Source of the DNA: an uncultured Sulfurovum sp.
GTDB lineage: Bacteria; Campylobacterota; Campylobacteria; Campylobacterales; Sulfurovaceae
Direction: 5' to 3'
DNA: 64,000 nucleotides
Assembly (NCBI GenBank): GCA_902727855.1
Contig: CACVAS010000066.1
Location: forward strand, 1-64,000
Shown: positions 9,223 to 18,166 of the stretch, piece by piece
How the letters are laid out: every line of letters begins with the position of its first letter
Position numbering within the stretch: position 1 is the stretch's first letter
Notes under the pieces: generated by a model
What the model was told of the DNA's origin: nothing
Seen by the model: only the letters and a program-made list of their open reading frames with translations
The model's database searches: none
Translations under genes and position numbers: made by a program

Positions 9223-9474
9223 TTACCCACATTTTCCTTGACCACATTTCCCCTTTTCAGGTACTTTTTTAGTATCTTTTTGTTCACCACCACATTTTCC
9301 AGCAGCACATTTCATCTCTTTTGTGGCATTTGAACATTTCCCACTTGGAGATTTCATCTCTTTTTTATCTGTACCGCATTTGCCTTCACCACATTTTCCC
9401 TCTGCTGTTGCTAAGGTAACCGATAATGCCAATGCACCAAAAAGAAGTGCAGTAAGTTGAAGCGTTTTTTTCAT
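9223..9474 (-). CDS. Cys-rich EGKCG-repeat periplasmic peptide (bufferin/HvfA-like)
   Basis: 83 residues. A Sec signal peptide (about 1-24, ending ATA) is followed immediately by EGKCGEGKCG (25-34). The rest has SGKC, MKC and AGKCG, and it ends KGKCGQGKCG, giving seven Cys, all in K-C contexts. EGKCG motifs after a signal peptide are the hallmark of HvfA/bufferin precursors, whose Cys are modified by MNIO (DUF692) enzymes and which bind copper. A DoxX gene lies 14 bp upstream in the same direction, as in those loci. No MNIO or BufC/HvfC-like gene is visible in this window, so modification here is uncertain. Confidence 0.75.
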   Translation of the reverse strand: MKKTLQLTALLFGALALSVTLATAEGKCGEGKCGTDKKEMKSPSGKCSNATKEMKCAAGKCGGEQKDTKKVPEKGKCGQGKCG

Positions 9475-9488
9475 TGTATATCCTTTAT

Positions 9489-9926
9489 TTATTCTTGACC
9501 AAAGAGTAGGTGGTCAAAACTTAATTTTCCAGCTCCAAACGAAGCAAATAGTCCTAAAAACAACATATAGTAAAGAGGTATCTCAAATCCATTGTCCCCT
9601 GCAGAAAAACCATGTGTAAGGTGTACTGTAGTAATAGCTACAATCATCACAATCATGAGTGGAAGTGAGATAAGTCTTGTAAAGAGTCCAAGTGTTAAAA
9701 GTACAACCCCAAGTAACTCAGTACTTGCAGCAAGATAGGCATTGACAGTGGGGAAAGGGATACCTATAGATCCAAACCATTGTGAAACTGAATCAATATC
9801 TGACCATTTTTGCATAGCAGGCTCATAAAATCCATAGGCAACTGCAAGCCTAGCAAGTAAGAGAGAGAGGCTTTGCCCATGACTTAAGATATTTCTTGTG
9901 ATAGGATAAATACTTTTTAACATCAT
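9489..9926 (-). CDS. DoxX family membrane protein
   Basis: 145 residues with about four hydrophobic segments and the DoxX pattern LLLARLAVAYGFYEPAMQKW near the N-terminus. DoxX proteins are small inner-membrane proteins tied to thiosulfate:quinone oxidoreductase (DoxD/A), sulfur stress, or, as BufD/HvfD, to Cys-rich copper peptides. The directly following EGKCG peptide gene (14 bp apart, same strand) favours the last role. GGAG precedes the ATG pair (ATGATG); the exact start is one of these two. Confidence 0.8.
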   Translation of the reverse strand: MMLKSIYPITRNILSHGQSLSLLLARLAVAYGFYEPAMQKWSDIDSVSQWFGSIGIPFPTVNAYLAASTELLGVVLLTLGLFTRLISLPLMIVMIVAITTVHLTHGFSAGDNGFEIPLYYMLFLGLFASFGAGKLSFDHLLFGQE

Positions 9927-10136
9927 AAACTCCTTTCATGCGTTTTAATGTTCGTACGAGGTAAGTATAATCTATGTATTGTGTAATGTGTGTGCAACTT
10001 TTAATGCAAAAGACATATTTATAGTCTAGGCAATACTGGTCTACTTTTTGAGATCAATATACTTATACAGTAATGAGTAGAAGAGTAGATGAATGATAAA
10101 GTAAGAAAATGTAGTTTAAAAAAGTTGTGTAGGGTG
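9927..10136. other. Spacer upstream of doxX
   Basis: AT-rich DNA of about 210 bp that should hold the promoter of the minus-strand doxX operon. I see no clear operator, ORF or RNA gene. Confidence 0.4.
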
Positions 10137-10161
10137 TTTCATAGGTAAAATACCTATGAAA
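10137..10161 (-). terminator. Hairpin terminator of the Cys-rich lipoprotein gene
   Basis: A perfect 11-bp stem TTTCATAGGTA (10137-10147) and TACCTATGAAA (10151-10161) with a 3-nt loop, 14 bp after the stop of the gene at 10176-10421. Confidence 0.75.
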
Positions 10162-10175
10162 TATTTAGGGAGGAT

Positions 10176-10421
10176 TTATTTAGAAGTACCACATTTTCCA
10201 GCAGCACACTTACCACTTGCAGCACATTTTTTAGTAGCATCTTCAAGTTTTTTTGCAGCACATTTACTCGCAGCACATTTTTTAGTTGTAGCACATTTGC
10301 TTGCAGCACATTTTTTACTTGTGGAACATTTTGCACCAGCTTCTGCATCGTTACCTGTTGTACAGCCTGTGAAGGCAATCATTCCTAGACCTAGTAGCGC
10401 AGAAAAAATTAACTTTTTCAT
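10176..10421 (-). CDS. Cys/Lys/Ala-rich repeat lipoprotein
   Basis: 81 residues. The signal MKKLIFSALLGLGMIAFTGC has a lipobox ending at Cys20. The mature part is a low-complexity series of K-C-A-A-S-K-C and K-K-C units with eight more Cys, ending GKCAAGKCGTSK. The regular K-C spacing suggests a metal-binding (copper or similar) envelope lipoprotein. It resembles the EGKCG peptide at 9223 in Cys context but lacks the EGKCG core, so it may be a relative or an independent solution. GGAG lies upstream of the ATG. It is monocistronic with its own terminator. Confidence 0.7.
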   Translation of the reverse strand: MKKLIFSALLGLGMIAFTGCTTGNDAEAGAKCSTSKKCAASKCATTKKCAASKCAAKKLEDATKKCAASGKCAAGKCGTSK

Positions 10422-10570
10422 TTTTACTCTCCTGAAATTTATATTGGGAACCCAATTATAATAGAGGTAGTGTGTAAAGCATGTGTACTAAAAAGCATGA
10501 TTTGAGTACACTTAGAATACACATAAGTTGATTACGATGCGAATATATATTAAAAAATGAAAGTTATATC

Positions 10571-11077
10571 ATGTTAACAAGAAGAAAAATATTAGTATTT
10601 GGTTCCCTTATGGGATTGTCTTCTTGGCTTCAGGCAAAGTCAAGGGCATCTATAGATAGAAAAGTAAACACGAAGGTTAAAAGAACCATTGCTGCTGTGC
10701 AAGAGCATTTATTTCCATCTAACAGTAAGATTCCCTCTGCGAAGATGATGCATGCAAATACCTTTTTATTGGAAACCATTAGTCATAAGAGTTACGATAA
10801 AGACATACGTAGATTTGTGCTTGAAGGGGCAAAGGAATTAGAAGTTCGAGAAAAAGGTCTTTTTACAACATTATCAAAAGAAGATAAAGAGAGAGCATTA
10901 CGTGAATATGAAGAGACAAATTACGGAAGTTCATGGTTATCACGTATTATGACACTGACTATGGAAGGTATCTTTTCTGACCCTATTTATGGATCAAATA
11001 AGAATGAAAAAGGGTGGCAGGCTATTAAGAGCTTTGGAGGACAACCAAGACCAAATACGAGGTATTTAGATGTATGA
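10571..11077 (+). CDS. Tat-exported gluconate 2-dehydrogenase subunit 3-like protein
   Basis: 168 residues with the N-terminus MLTRRKILVFGSLMGLSSWLQA, a twin-arginine signal (RRKILVFG). The rest is helical and resembles the small (gamma) subunit of membrane GMC dehydrogenases such as gluconate 2-dehydrogenase subunit 3. This subunit carries the Tat signal and escorts the cofactor-loaded large subunit to the periplasm. It overlaps the GMC gene by 8 bp, supporting a complex. No cytochrome c subunit follows. The substrate is unknown. Confidence 0.75.
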   Translation: MLTRRKILVFGSLMGLSSWLQAKSRASIDRKVNTKVKRTIAAVQEHLFPSNSKIPSAKMMHANTFLLETISHKSYDKDIRRFVLEGAKELEVREKGLFTTLSKEDKERALREYEETNYGSSWLSRIMTLTMEGIFSDPIYGSNKNEKGWQAIKSFGGQPRPNTRYLDV

Positions 11078-12743
11078 TGTTGCAGTGATAGGCTCTGGTG
11101 CTAGTGGAGGTGCTGTAGCATATACTTTATGTAAGGCTGGATATAATGTTGTGATGTTTGAAAAAGGTAGGCTCATTGGACGTGACGAGTTTAGCAAAGA
11201 TGAATTGGCATACAGTAGACGCGATTTGATTACACCCAATTTGTTTGACGAGTATCATACTATCGAAGAGAAAATAGACGGCGAATGGAAAGCTACCCCT
11301 ACGTATGAATCTGGGTGGAGTTTTTGGAATGGTAGTATTGTTGGAGGATCATCTAACCTTATGTCAGGGATGGTACATCGTTTGCATCCAGATGACTTTA
11401 GACTTAAAAGTAAATATGGTGATATTGAAGGGTCAAATATCGTTGATTGGCCTATTGGCTATGAGGACTTAGAACCCTACTACGATAGAGTAGAAGAGCT
11501 TGTGGGTATATCTGGAGACCATAAAGACCATCCCTATGAACCTTGGAGAAGTAGAGTAAACTTTACACAACCTGCAACACAAGAGAATGCGGTTGTAAAG
11601 TTATTTGACAAAAGTTGCCATGCGCTTAATATTGTGCCTCTTGTCACACCAAGGGCAGTACTTTCTAAAGACAAAGAAGACAGAAAAGCTTGTTACTACT
11701 CAAACTTTTGTGGAAGTTATGGTTGTTCTTCTGGAGCGAAAGGTTCCTCCCGTGAAGCACTGATAAAGCCAGCATTGGCAACAGGTAAACTTAAACTCAT
11801 GACGAATACACACGTGAAGTCTCTAAAGAGTAATAAGGAAGGGAAAGTTACGTTTGCTAGAGTGGTAAATACAATTACGGGTAAAGAAAAAGAGATAAGC
11901 GCAACAATCTTTGTGGTGGCAGCACAAGCACATGAAAGTGCACGGTTACTGTTAAATTCTGCTAACAAGTATTATCCTAATGGTTTAGCAAATAGTTCAG
12001 GTGAACTAGGTAAAAACCTTCTTTTCTCAGGAGGAGGGTCTGGACAAGGAGAACTGCACAAGGATAGTCTCAAAGAAATAAAGTTTAATGAGTTGATGAC
12101 AACAGGACTGTTTGTTAACCGTTCCATACTGGATTGGTACTTTATTGATCATTGGTGGTATGGGAAGTTTAAAGGGGGCTCTGTTGAATTTATGTTTGAA
12201 CATCAAAACATTATTTCACGCGCACGTAAGAATGGTTATAGTGAGGGGAAACTTGTTTGGGGAGAAGCGTTAGGTGAGCGTATTGTGAAGCGTTTTACTG
12301 AACAAAAGAGTATACGCTTTGAAATTTTTAATGATTGGCTTCCCAATGATAATTGTTTTGTCGCATTAGATGAAACCCATAAAGATAAATATGGCATGCC
12401 TGTTGGAAAACTTCGTCTTGAAGGACACCCTCAAGATGTTAAGGTAGGAAAATATATTGCTAAAAAGTGTGAAAAACTTTTAGAAGAGATGGGTGCTAAA
12501 AATATATACTCTTCTATCTCTTCTTCGGCAGCACAAAATCTTGTTGCTGGTGGATGCCGTTTTGGAAATGACCCTAAAACATCTGTACTTAACAAGTATT
12601 GCCAGGCACATGATGTAGAAAACCTTTATGTCGCAGATGCTAGTTTTATGCCTACAGGAGGTTCTGTAGCCTATACATGGACCATATATGCCAATGCCTT
12701 TAGGGTAGCAGACCATATAGTGAAGGTGTTAGACAAGGGGTAA
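11070..12743 (+). CDS. GMC family FAD-dependent oxidoreductase
   Basis: 557 residues. The N-terminus MYDVAVIGSGASGGAVAYTL is a Rossmann FAD motif (GSGASGG). GGSSNLMSG near residue 95 fits the GMC signature, and the C-terminus has the FAD/active-site pattern around GGCRFGNDP and DASFMPTGGSVAYTWTIYANA. No signal peptide, so export with the Tat subunit encoded just upstream (8-bp overlap) is likely. It should oxidise an alcohol or sugar in the periplasm and pass electrons to the respiratory chain. The substrate cannot be told from sequence. Confidence 0.85.
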   Translation: MYDVAVIGSGASGGAVAYTLCKAGYNVVMFEKGRLIGRDEFSKDELAYSRRDLITPNLFDEYHTIEEKIDGEWKATPTYESGWSFWNGSIVGGSSNLMSGMVHRLHPDDFRLKSKYGDIEGSNIVDWPIGYEDLEPYYDRVEELVGISGDHKDHPYEPWRSRVNFTQPATQENAVVKLFDKSCHALNIVPLVTPRAVLSKDKEDRKACYYSNFCGSYGCSSGAKGSSREALIKPALATGKLKLMTNTHVKSLKSNKEGKVTFARVVNTITGKEKEISATIFVVAAQAHESARLLLNSANKYYPNGLANSSGELGKNLLFSGGGSGQGELHKDSLKEIKFNELMTTGLFVNRSILDWYFIDHWWYGKFKGGSVEFMFEHQNIISRARKNGYSEGKLVWGEALGERIVKRFTEQKSIRFEIFNDWLPNDNCFVALDETHKDKYGMPVGKLRLEGHPQDVKVGKYIAKKCEKLLEEMGAKNIYSSISSSAAQNLVAGGCRFGNDPKTSVLNKYCQAHDVENLYVADASFMPTGGSVAYTWTIYANAFRVADHIVKVLDKG

Positions 12744-12781
12744 AAATACCCCTAGAATATTCATTATGCTATATAAGCTAT

Positions 12782-14587
12782 TTACTTGACTTCATAAATA
12801 ACCGTAGAACCACTCACCTCAAAAGAAACTAAAAGTAAATTTTTTCCATCTGGTGATTCATCCGCAGAGATAAACTTCATTCCTTCTGGTGATATATCTC
12901 CTGTTGTACCATCACTACTTGTCATGATATAGTCTGAAAAAATGGGTGCATTAGGATTTGTAATATCATAAATCATGATTGTATCTTGTCTTTCCAATCC
13001 GATAAATGCCAAAGTCTTATATCCAATAGTACCGACAGTTAAAGCTTCAGGTTCTGCACCTTTGTTCCCACTTCTTTTATCTATCTCATCCTCATCTTTA
13101 TTAAATAAGGTTGGCTGTAACTCTGCAACTTTTTTAGAAATTTCATCGCCACTATCCCATACTAAATTACCATTTTCATCCCATATAGAAAAACTTCTGG
13201 CACCATAAGTATATAGTTTATCATAGTCACCATCATTATCTGTATCACCTAGGTCAACCATAACTTTTAAGTCATTTTCATCTACATATTCAGAAGCAAT
13301 AGAAGTATCTAAATCTAATTTTGATATTTTCTTTTCATCTTCAAAGTTACCATATCCTCTCCCATCTCCTTCATTCGCAGTTACCAAGTACGTTGCAGTG
13401 TTTATCTTATAAGAAGCAATTGAATCTGGTTGATAAAGACCAAATAAACCAGCATAAGATTTCATATTAATCACACCTTCTTCTTCTATATCTATGGTAT
13501 TTCCAGAAGAAATTTCCCAACTTTTTGCCCCATAAGATTTTACATATTCCAAACTATTTGTAGTCAAGTTTACTTTAGCCATGGCATTATTTTCTTGTAA
13601 TGTTACATAGGCATAATTCCCACTTACAGTGATATACTCAGGTTCAAGATCTTGTGCTTTATTGTTACTTGGCGTATCTCCTAGTCTTACTGTAGTCCCA
13701 TCTGTTGCATTTGTAAGGGAAATGCTGGAGAAATTAATGTCTATATAGGCACCTGTAGCAATAGTTGCTATACCAATAGAACCTATCGGGTCTATACTAT
13801 AGTCATTATTTGGTTCACCTTCATTTGCTACAATAAGTTTAGTTCCATCTTCATTAAATGTAACCATGTCAGGTAAATATCCGGCGACTATAGTTTGTTG
13901 ATAAACCCCATCTATGTTAAACAGGACAATAGAGCCTTTTAGCTGTTTGTTCCCCACTGTAGCATTTCCATCTTGAACAGCAACGGCTACAATACCATTT
14001 TGAACAGCAACAGAATTGACGCCTGTACCATATGGGGTTAAATCAATTGAAGATACTTTTGTAGGATTTACAGTATTAGCAATATCTATAATGTCTATGG
14101 CATTGTCTGCACCATTTGTTGTAAACATTCTTTTTGATGTTTTGTCATAGGCAACGATTTCACTGCCTCCTTCCACAGATGTCTCATAGGCACTTAATTT
14201 TGTAAGTTCTCCATAAACTGGTAGAACATTTGGATCTAGTGGGTCAGAACCTACTGCTATTTCATCTGTATCTAGAAAACCATCATTATCATCATCTGTA
14301 TCAGCATTATTTCCTAGCCCATCTCCGTCAGTATCTATACTCTCTGTACTGTCTAAAGGAAATGTATCTGTAGTATTGTCTACACCATCCCCATCTATGT
14401 CTGTATCAATAGCATCTAAAATAGTATCGCAGTCCATATCTGGACCAGTAATATTTACATCATAAATAGGGACAGTGGCGTTTACCCCACCTTCTATAGG
14501 CATAATAAGCCATTTTGGACAAGAGTTTGCTTGTGCAAAGATAGTAGAGGAGAGTAGTAGAACCGCGAGTGTTTTAAATGAATACAT
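12782..14587 (-). CDS. Secreted choice-of-anchor I-type beta-propeller protein
   Basis: 601 residues. Signal peptide MYSFKTLAVLLLSSTIFAQA. Residues about 50-115 hold thrombospondin type-3-like Asp-rich Ca-binding repeats (DxDGDGxxNxxD). The rest resembles the choice-of-anchor I family: NAIDIIDIANTVNPTKV, VTFNEDGTKLIVANEGEPN, LEPEYITVSGNYAYVTLQENNA, KGAEPEALTVG and SPEGMKFI. Such proteins are predicted propellers, sometimes annotated as alkaline-phosphatase- or esterase-like. No catalytic residues are assigned here. It converges with the GMC gene and is divergent from the LysM hydrolase. The function is unknown. Confidence 0.75.
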   Translation of the reverse strand: MYSFKTLAVLLLSSTIFAQANSCPKWLIMPIEGGVNATVPIYDVNITGPDMDCDTILDAIDTDIDGDGVDNTTDTFPLDSTESIDTDGDGLGNNADTDDDNDGFLDTDEIAVGSDPLDPNVLPVYGELTKLSAYETSVEGGSEIVAYDKTSKRMFTTNGADNAIDIIDIANTVNPTKVSSIDLTPYGTGVNSVAVQNGIVAVAVQDGNATVGNKQLKGSIVLFNIDGVYQQTIVAGYLPDMVTFNEDGTKLIVANEGEPNNDYSIDPIGSIGIATIATGAYIDINFSSISLTNATDGTTVRLGDTPSNNKAQDLEPEYITVSGNYAYVTLQENNAMAKVNLTTNSLEYVKSYGAKSWEISSGNTIDIEEEGVINMKSYAGLFGLYQPDSIASYKINTATYLVTANEGDGRGYGNFEDEKKISKLDLDTSIASEYVDENDLKVMVDLGDTDNDGDYDKLYTYGARSFSIWDENGNLVWDSGDEISKKVAELQPTLFNKDEDEIDKRSGNKGAEPEALTVGTIGYKTLAFIGLERQDTIMIYDITNPNAPIFSDYIMTSSDGTTGDISPEGMKFISADESPDGKNLLLVSFEVSGSTVIYEVK

Positions 14588-14843
14588 GACAGATTTCCTT
14601 TGTAGCGTTTTATCTACAACGATAATAATAAAAATTAGTAACTCAGATGGAACAAAATAGATATAGTTTGATTACATTTAAAAGTAGGTAGTCAATAGGG
14701 GATAGAATACAATCGTATTATATGGTTGAACATTCTCTTAAGTTAAAGTTAAAGTTTTTTTTATAATTAATTAATATTAAATAGATATAATCCAAAATTA
14801 TTAATACTATAATATAAAATTATGGTATGTTTTGGAGGATTTT
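14588..14843. promoter_or_regulatory. Divergent promoter region, 14587/14844
   Basis: A very AT-rich 256-bp spacer between divergent genes. Several TATAAT-like boxes are visible (for example around 14790 and 14810). I see no clear symmetric operator. Confidence 0.4.
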
Positions 14844-15671
14844 TTGAAAAAACTTTTATTATTGATAGTTTTGTTTATTATTACAGGTGTTACTTCAAAT
14901 AAAATAGAACTACATACAGTGACTTCTGGAGATACACTTTATGATATAGCACGTGCGAACCATACCACAATCGAAAAAATTTGTACGATGAATAATGTAA
15001 AAAAAGAAGATGTATTGCGAATAGGTACTGTTTTAAAAATACCAATGCAAACTATAAGTAGACAAGAAGAAGCAAAAACAACACAAGTGTTAGCGCAAAG
15101 AGCAGCACAAAGATTGGAGATACCTACTGAACATATCTTGTTGCATACAAATACAAAAACAACACTAAAGAAGAAAGAGATATTAAATACTCTACCAAAA
15201 GTTGTGCAGGTTCCCAAAGTACCTCAAGTGATACAATTGACTCAATCAAAAGATACCTCTAAAAAACCTGTAAAAAAGATAGTAAAGCATACTAAAATAC
15301 GTAAAAGCATTATACGTGTAGCGAAGAAAAAACTAGGAAGCAGATATGTATGGGGTGCTACAGGTAAAAAAAATACATTTGATTGTTCCGGGTTTACCTC
15401 TTATGTATATAAAAAACATGGTATACACATTCCAAGAACATCGCGTAATCAAGCTAAATACGGGAAATATGTGAAACGAGATAAGTTAAAGAAAGGGGAT
15501 CTTGTTTTCTTTGATACTTCTAAAAAGCGTAAGGGTTATGTGAATCATGTAGGAATTTATCTGGGAGATAACCGATTTATCCATGCATCTTCAGCCAAAA
15601 AGAGAGTGATTGTGAGTAAACTTAATAAGTTTTACGCACAACGCTATAAAGGTGCAAGACGACCTTCATAG
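14844..15671 (+). CDS. LysM-NlpC/P60 peptidoglycan hydrolase
   Basis: 275 residues from a TTG start at 14844. GGAGG at 14834-14838 lies 5 nt before it and rules out the in-frame TTG at 14832. A signal peptide (KKLLLLIVLFIITGVTS) is followed by a LysM domain (HTVTSGDTLYDIARANHTTI) that binds peptidoglycan, a Lys/Thr-rich linker and a C-terminal NlpC/P60 domain with the catalytic Cys in FDCSGFTSYVY and His in NHVGIYLG. It should cleave D-Glu-mDAP peptide bonds in cell-wall turnover. Its stop is 7 bp from the convergent ilvD stop. Confidence 0.9.
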   Translation: MKKLLLLIVLFIITGVTSNKIELHTVTSGDTLYDIARANHTTIEKICTMNNVKKEDVLRIGTVLKIPMQTISRQEEAKTTQVLAQRAAQRLEIPTEHILLHTNTKTTLKKKEILNTLPKVVQVPKVPQVIQLTQSKDTSKKPVKKIVKHTKIRKSIIRVAKKKLGSRYVWGATGKKNTFDCSGFTSYVYKKHGIHIPRTSRNQAKYGKYVKRDKLKKGDLVFFDTSKKRKGYVNHVGIYLGDNRFIHASSAKKRVIVSKLNKFYAQRYKGARRPS

Positions 15672-15678
15672 CAGTATT

Positions 15679-17367
15679 TTATTCTGCTTCTAAAATGGCA
15701 CCAGCACTTGCGTTGGTAACTAGTGCTCTATATTGACGTAGCCATTTACTTTTGAGTGGCTTTATAATAGGTTTGAAGTTTTCTCTTCTTGAAGCAATGA
15801 CCTCTTCACTAAGATTTGCTTGTAATATATATTGATCAACATCAATGTGTATTTCATCTCCATCTTCAAGTAGTCCTATAAGACCACCTTCTGCCGCCTC
15901 AGGACTTACGTGCCCAATACTTGCACCTCTAGTAGCACCTGAGAACCTACCATCGGTAATAAGTGCCACACTGGCACCAAGACCCATACCCATAATAAGA
16001 CTTGTAGGGCTAAGCATCTCTTGCATTCCAGGACCACCACGTGGACCCTCATAACGAATAACAACGACATTACCTGCTTTGACTTTACCATCTAGGATTC
16101 CTTCAATGGCATCATCTTGAGAGTTAAAACATACAGCTGTACCCGTGAAGACTCTGTCCCCTGTAATACCAGCAGTTTTAATCACGGCACCTTGTTCAGC
16201 GAGGTTCCCATAAAGGATAGCAAGACCACCCACTTCAGAGTAGGGGTTGTCAATCGTATGAATAATATTGGTATCTAATATTCTTGCATCTTTTACTTTT
16301 TCGTATAGTGTTTCCCCCGTGACAGAAAGGTTATCAAGAAGTATATCTTCTCCTCTTTTCATCATTTCATGCATGACCGCATTGACACCACCTGCTTTGT
16401 TAATGTCCTCCATGTGTACTGTTGAGAGTGAAGGTGAAATTTTTGCAAGGTGTGAGACACGCTTAGAGATGGCATTGATGTCACTTAAGTTAAAATCAAC
16501 TTCTGCTTCTTTAGCAATAGCCAACATATGAAGTACGGTATTGGATGAGCCACCCATAGCCATATCAACTGCAAAAGCATTACGCACAGCATTTTCATTG
16601 AGTATGTTTCTCATACGGTACTTTTCACGCTCTGCAGCGTCTGATTTTGCTATCTCACAGATACGCTTTGCAGCTTGTTTATAGAGTGCAGTTCTCTCGG
16701 GGGTCAGTGCCAATATAGTCCCATTCCCTGGTAAAGCGATACCCATAGCTTCCATCAGTGTATTCATGGAGTTTGCAGTGAACATACCAGAACATGAGCC
16801 TCCACTTGGGCAGGCATTACACTCGATGTCTAGAAGCTCTTCATCTGTCATTTCACCTGCTTCATGTTTACCTACCGCTTCAAAAGCAGTTGCGAGGTCT
16901 ATAGGTGTACCATCTTTGGTATATCCTTTTTCCATCGGCCCACCAGAGACAAATACCGTAGGTACATCAACACGTAAAGCACCCATAAGCATACCTGGGA
17001 CAATTTTGTCACAGTTTGGTATGGCTATCATCGCATCTAGTTTATGTGCATTCATCACAGTCTCAACTGAGTTTGCAATAATCTCACGACTTGGAAGAGA
17101 GTAAAGCATACCATCATGTCCCATGGCAATACCATCATCTACACCTATTGTATTAAATTCAAAGGGCACACATCCATTTGCACGTATCTCTTCTTTAATA
17201 ATTTCTGCCACTTTATTTAAAAAAAAGTGCCCTGGAATTATCTCTATGAATGAGTTGGCCACACCAATAAATGGTTTAGAAAAATCATCATCTTTTACCC
17301 CAGTTGCTCTTAAAAGTGAGCGGTGAGGTGCTCTGTCAAAACCTTCTTTTATCTCATTACTTCTCAT
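15679..17367 (-). CDS. ilvD: Dihydroxy-acid dehydratase
   Basis: 562 residues, standard length. The IlvD/Edd signatures are present: [12 protein letters not shown] and [14 protein letters not shown] (cluster-ligand Cys), plus [17 protein letters not shown] and [11 protein letters not shown]. It converts 2,3-dihydroxy-3-methyl acids to 2-keto acids in isoleucine and valine synthesis, using an Fe-S cluster and Mg. It stands alone, with no other ilv genes in the window. GGTTTT(TT) lies before the ATG with a weak ribosome binding site. Confidence 0.97.
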   Translation of the reverse strand: MRSNEIKEGFDRAPHRSLLRATGVKDDDFSKPFIGVANSFIEIIPGHFFLNKVAEIIKEEIRANGCVPFEFNTIGVDDGIAMGHDGMLYSLPSREIIANSVETVMNAHKLDAMIAIPNCDKIVPGMLMGALRVDVPTVFVSGGPMEKGYTKDGTPIDLATAFEAVGKHEAGEMTDEELLDIECNACPSGGSCSGMFTANSMNTLMEAMGIALPGNGTILALTPERTALYKQAAKRICEIAKSDAAEREKYRMRNILNENAVRNAFAVDMAMGGSSNTVLHMLAIAKEAEVDFNLSDINAISKRVSHLAKISPSLSTVHMEDINKAGGVNAVMHEMMKRGEDILLDNLSVTGETLYEKVKDARILDTNIIHTIDNPYSEVGGLAILYGNLAEQGAVIKTAGITGDRVFTGTAVCFNSQDDAIEGILDGKVKAGNVVVIRYEGPRGGPGMQEMLSPTSLIMGMGLGASVALITDGRFSGATRGASIGHVSPEAAEGGLIGLLEDGDEIHIDVDQYILQANLSEEVIASRRENFKPIIKPLKSKWLRQYRALVTNASAGAILEAE

Positions 17368-17496
17368 AAAAAACCTTTATGTCATTTCTAATCTATATTT
17401 TTGGATTATAGCAGACAAAAAGCAAATAAGTCGAATATATAATAGACTTTTTTAAAAAACCATTCATTTGCTCTTTACATTAAGATATTTTTAGGC

Positions 17497-17502
17497 TATA
17501 AT
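17497..17502 (+). promoter_or_regulatory. -10 box of the tRNA cluster
   Basis: TATAAT in the context TTTTTAGGCTATAATCGCAC, 44 bp upstream of tRNA-Gly. It fits the T-rich, weak -35 promoters of Campylobacterota. Confidence 0.7.
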
Positions 17503-17546
17503 CGCACTCCAATTTTAAGCAAACACTTAAATGCGGTAATGGATGT

Positions 17547-17621
17547 GCGGGCGTAGCTCAGCGGTAGAGCATAACCTTGCCAAGGTTGGGGTCGACGGTT
17601 CGAACCCGTTCGCCCGCTCCA
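17547..17621 (+). tRNA. tRNA-Gly (GCC)
   Basis: Acceptor arms GCGGGCG/CGCCCGC, anticodon loop TTGCCAA (GCC), TTCGA T-loop and encoded CCA. It is the first of four clustered tRNAs. Confidence 0.95.
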
Positions 17622-17645
17622 TTATAAAACATATGGTGCCAATAT

Positions 17646-17733
17646 GCCCGAGTGGTGGAATTGGTAGACACAGGGGACTTAAAATCCCCCGGTCATTGCG
17701 ACCGTGCCGGTTCAAGTCCGGCCTCGGGCACCA
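17646..17733 (+). tRNA. tRNA-Leu (TAA)
   Basis: Long-variable-arm tRNA with acceptor GCCCGAG/CTCGGGC, anticodon loop CTTAAAA (TAA) and encoded CCA. Its last bases (from 17729) form part of stem 1 of element copy B. Confidence 0.95.
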
Positions 17734-17830
17734 TTTGATGAAACATCAAATGGTGTACTATTAATTCTTCAGCAGAAGGCTCAAGCGACTAGTCGCTTAT
17801 TTAGTAGTGCACTTTATTTGATGTTTCATC
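17729..17830 (+). repeat. Structured dispersed element, copy B
   Basis: Stem 1 is a perfect 12-bp CACCATTTGATG/CATCAAATGGTG with an AAA loop (17729-17755). Stem 2 is TTC/GAA with loop TTCAGCA (17765-17777), then GGCTCA. Stem 3 is the palindrome AGCGACTAGTCGCT (17784-17797). A distal arm ATTTGATGTTTCATC (17816-17830) is the exact complement of 17737-17751 and could open stem 1. The TACGTT/CACTGGG linker of copies A and C is missing. Confidence 0.75.
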
Positions 17831-17848
17831 AATATTTTATAATGTTAT

Positions 17849-17924
17849 GGAGCCATCGCCAAGTTGGTAAGGCCGTAGATTGCAAATCTGCTATTCACCA
17901 GTTCGAGTCTGGTTGGCTCCTCCA
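17849..17924 (+). tRNA. tRNA-Cys (GCA)
   Basis: Acceptor GGAGCCA/TGGCTCC, anticodon stem-loop GATTGCAAATC (GCA) and encoded CCA. It is separated from tRNA-Leu by element copy B. Confidence 0.95.
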
Positions 17925-17978
17925 TATATAAACTAGAATTTATCTACCTTTAGATAGAATTCTATTCTTCAAAAACGT

Positions 17979-18066
17979 CGGGAGATGTCAGAGTGGTCGA
18001 ATGTGCCGGTCTTGAAAACCGGTGAGGGTAATACCTCCGGGGGTTCGAATCCCCCTCTCCCGGCCA
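17979..18066 (+). tRNA. tRNA-Ser (TGA)
   Basis: Long-variable-arm tRNA with acceptor CGGGAGA/TCTCCCG, anticodon loop CTTGAAA (TGA), discriminator G and encoded CCA. Confidence 0.95.
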
Positions 18067-18125
18067 TACTTTTTAATCTTACAAATTTTCAATTTACAAA
18101 ACAAAGACATTTTACGAATATTTGC

Positions 18126-18131
18126 TATAAT
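18126..18131 (+). promoter_or_regulatory. -10 box of modABC
   Basis: TATAAT in TATTTGCTATAATCTCATC, about 36 bp upstream of the modA start. No Mo-co riboswitch or ModE palindrome is evident. Confidence 0.6.
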
Positions 18132-18166
18132 CTCATCATTCATTTATTTTTCAAAAGGGCAGATGG

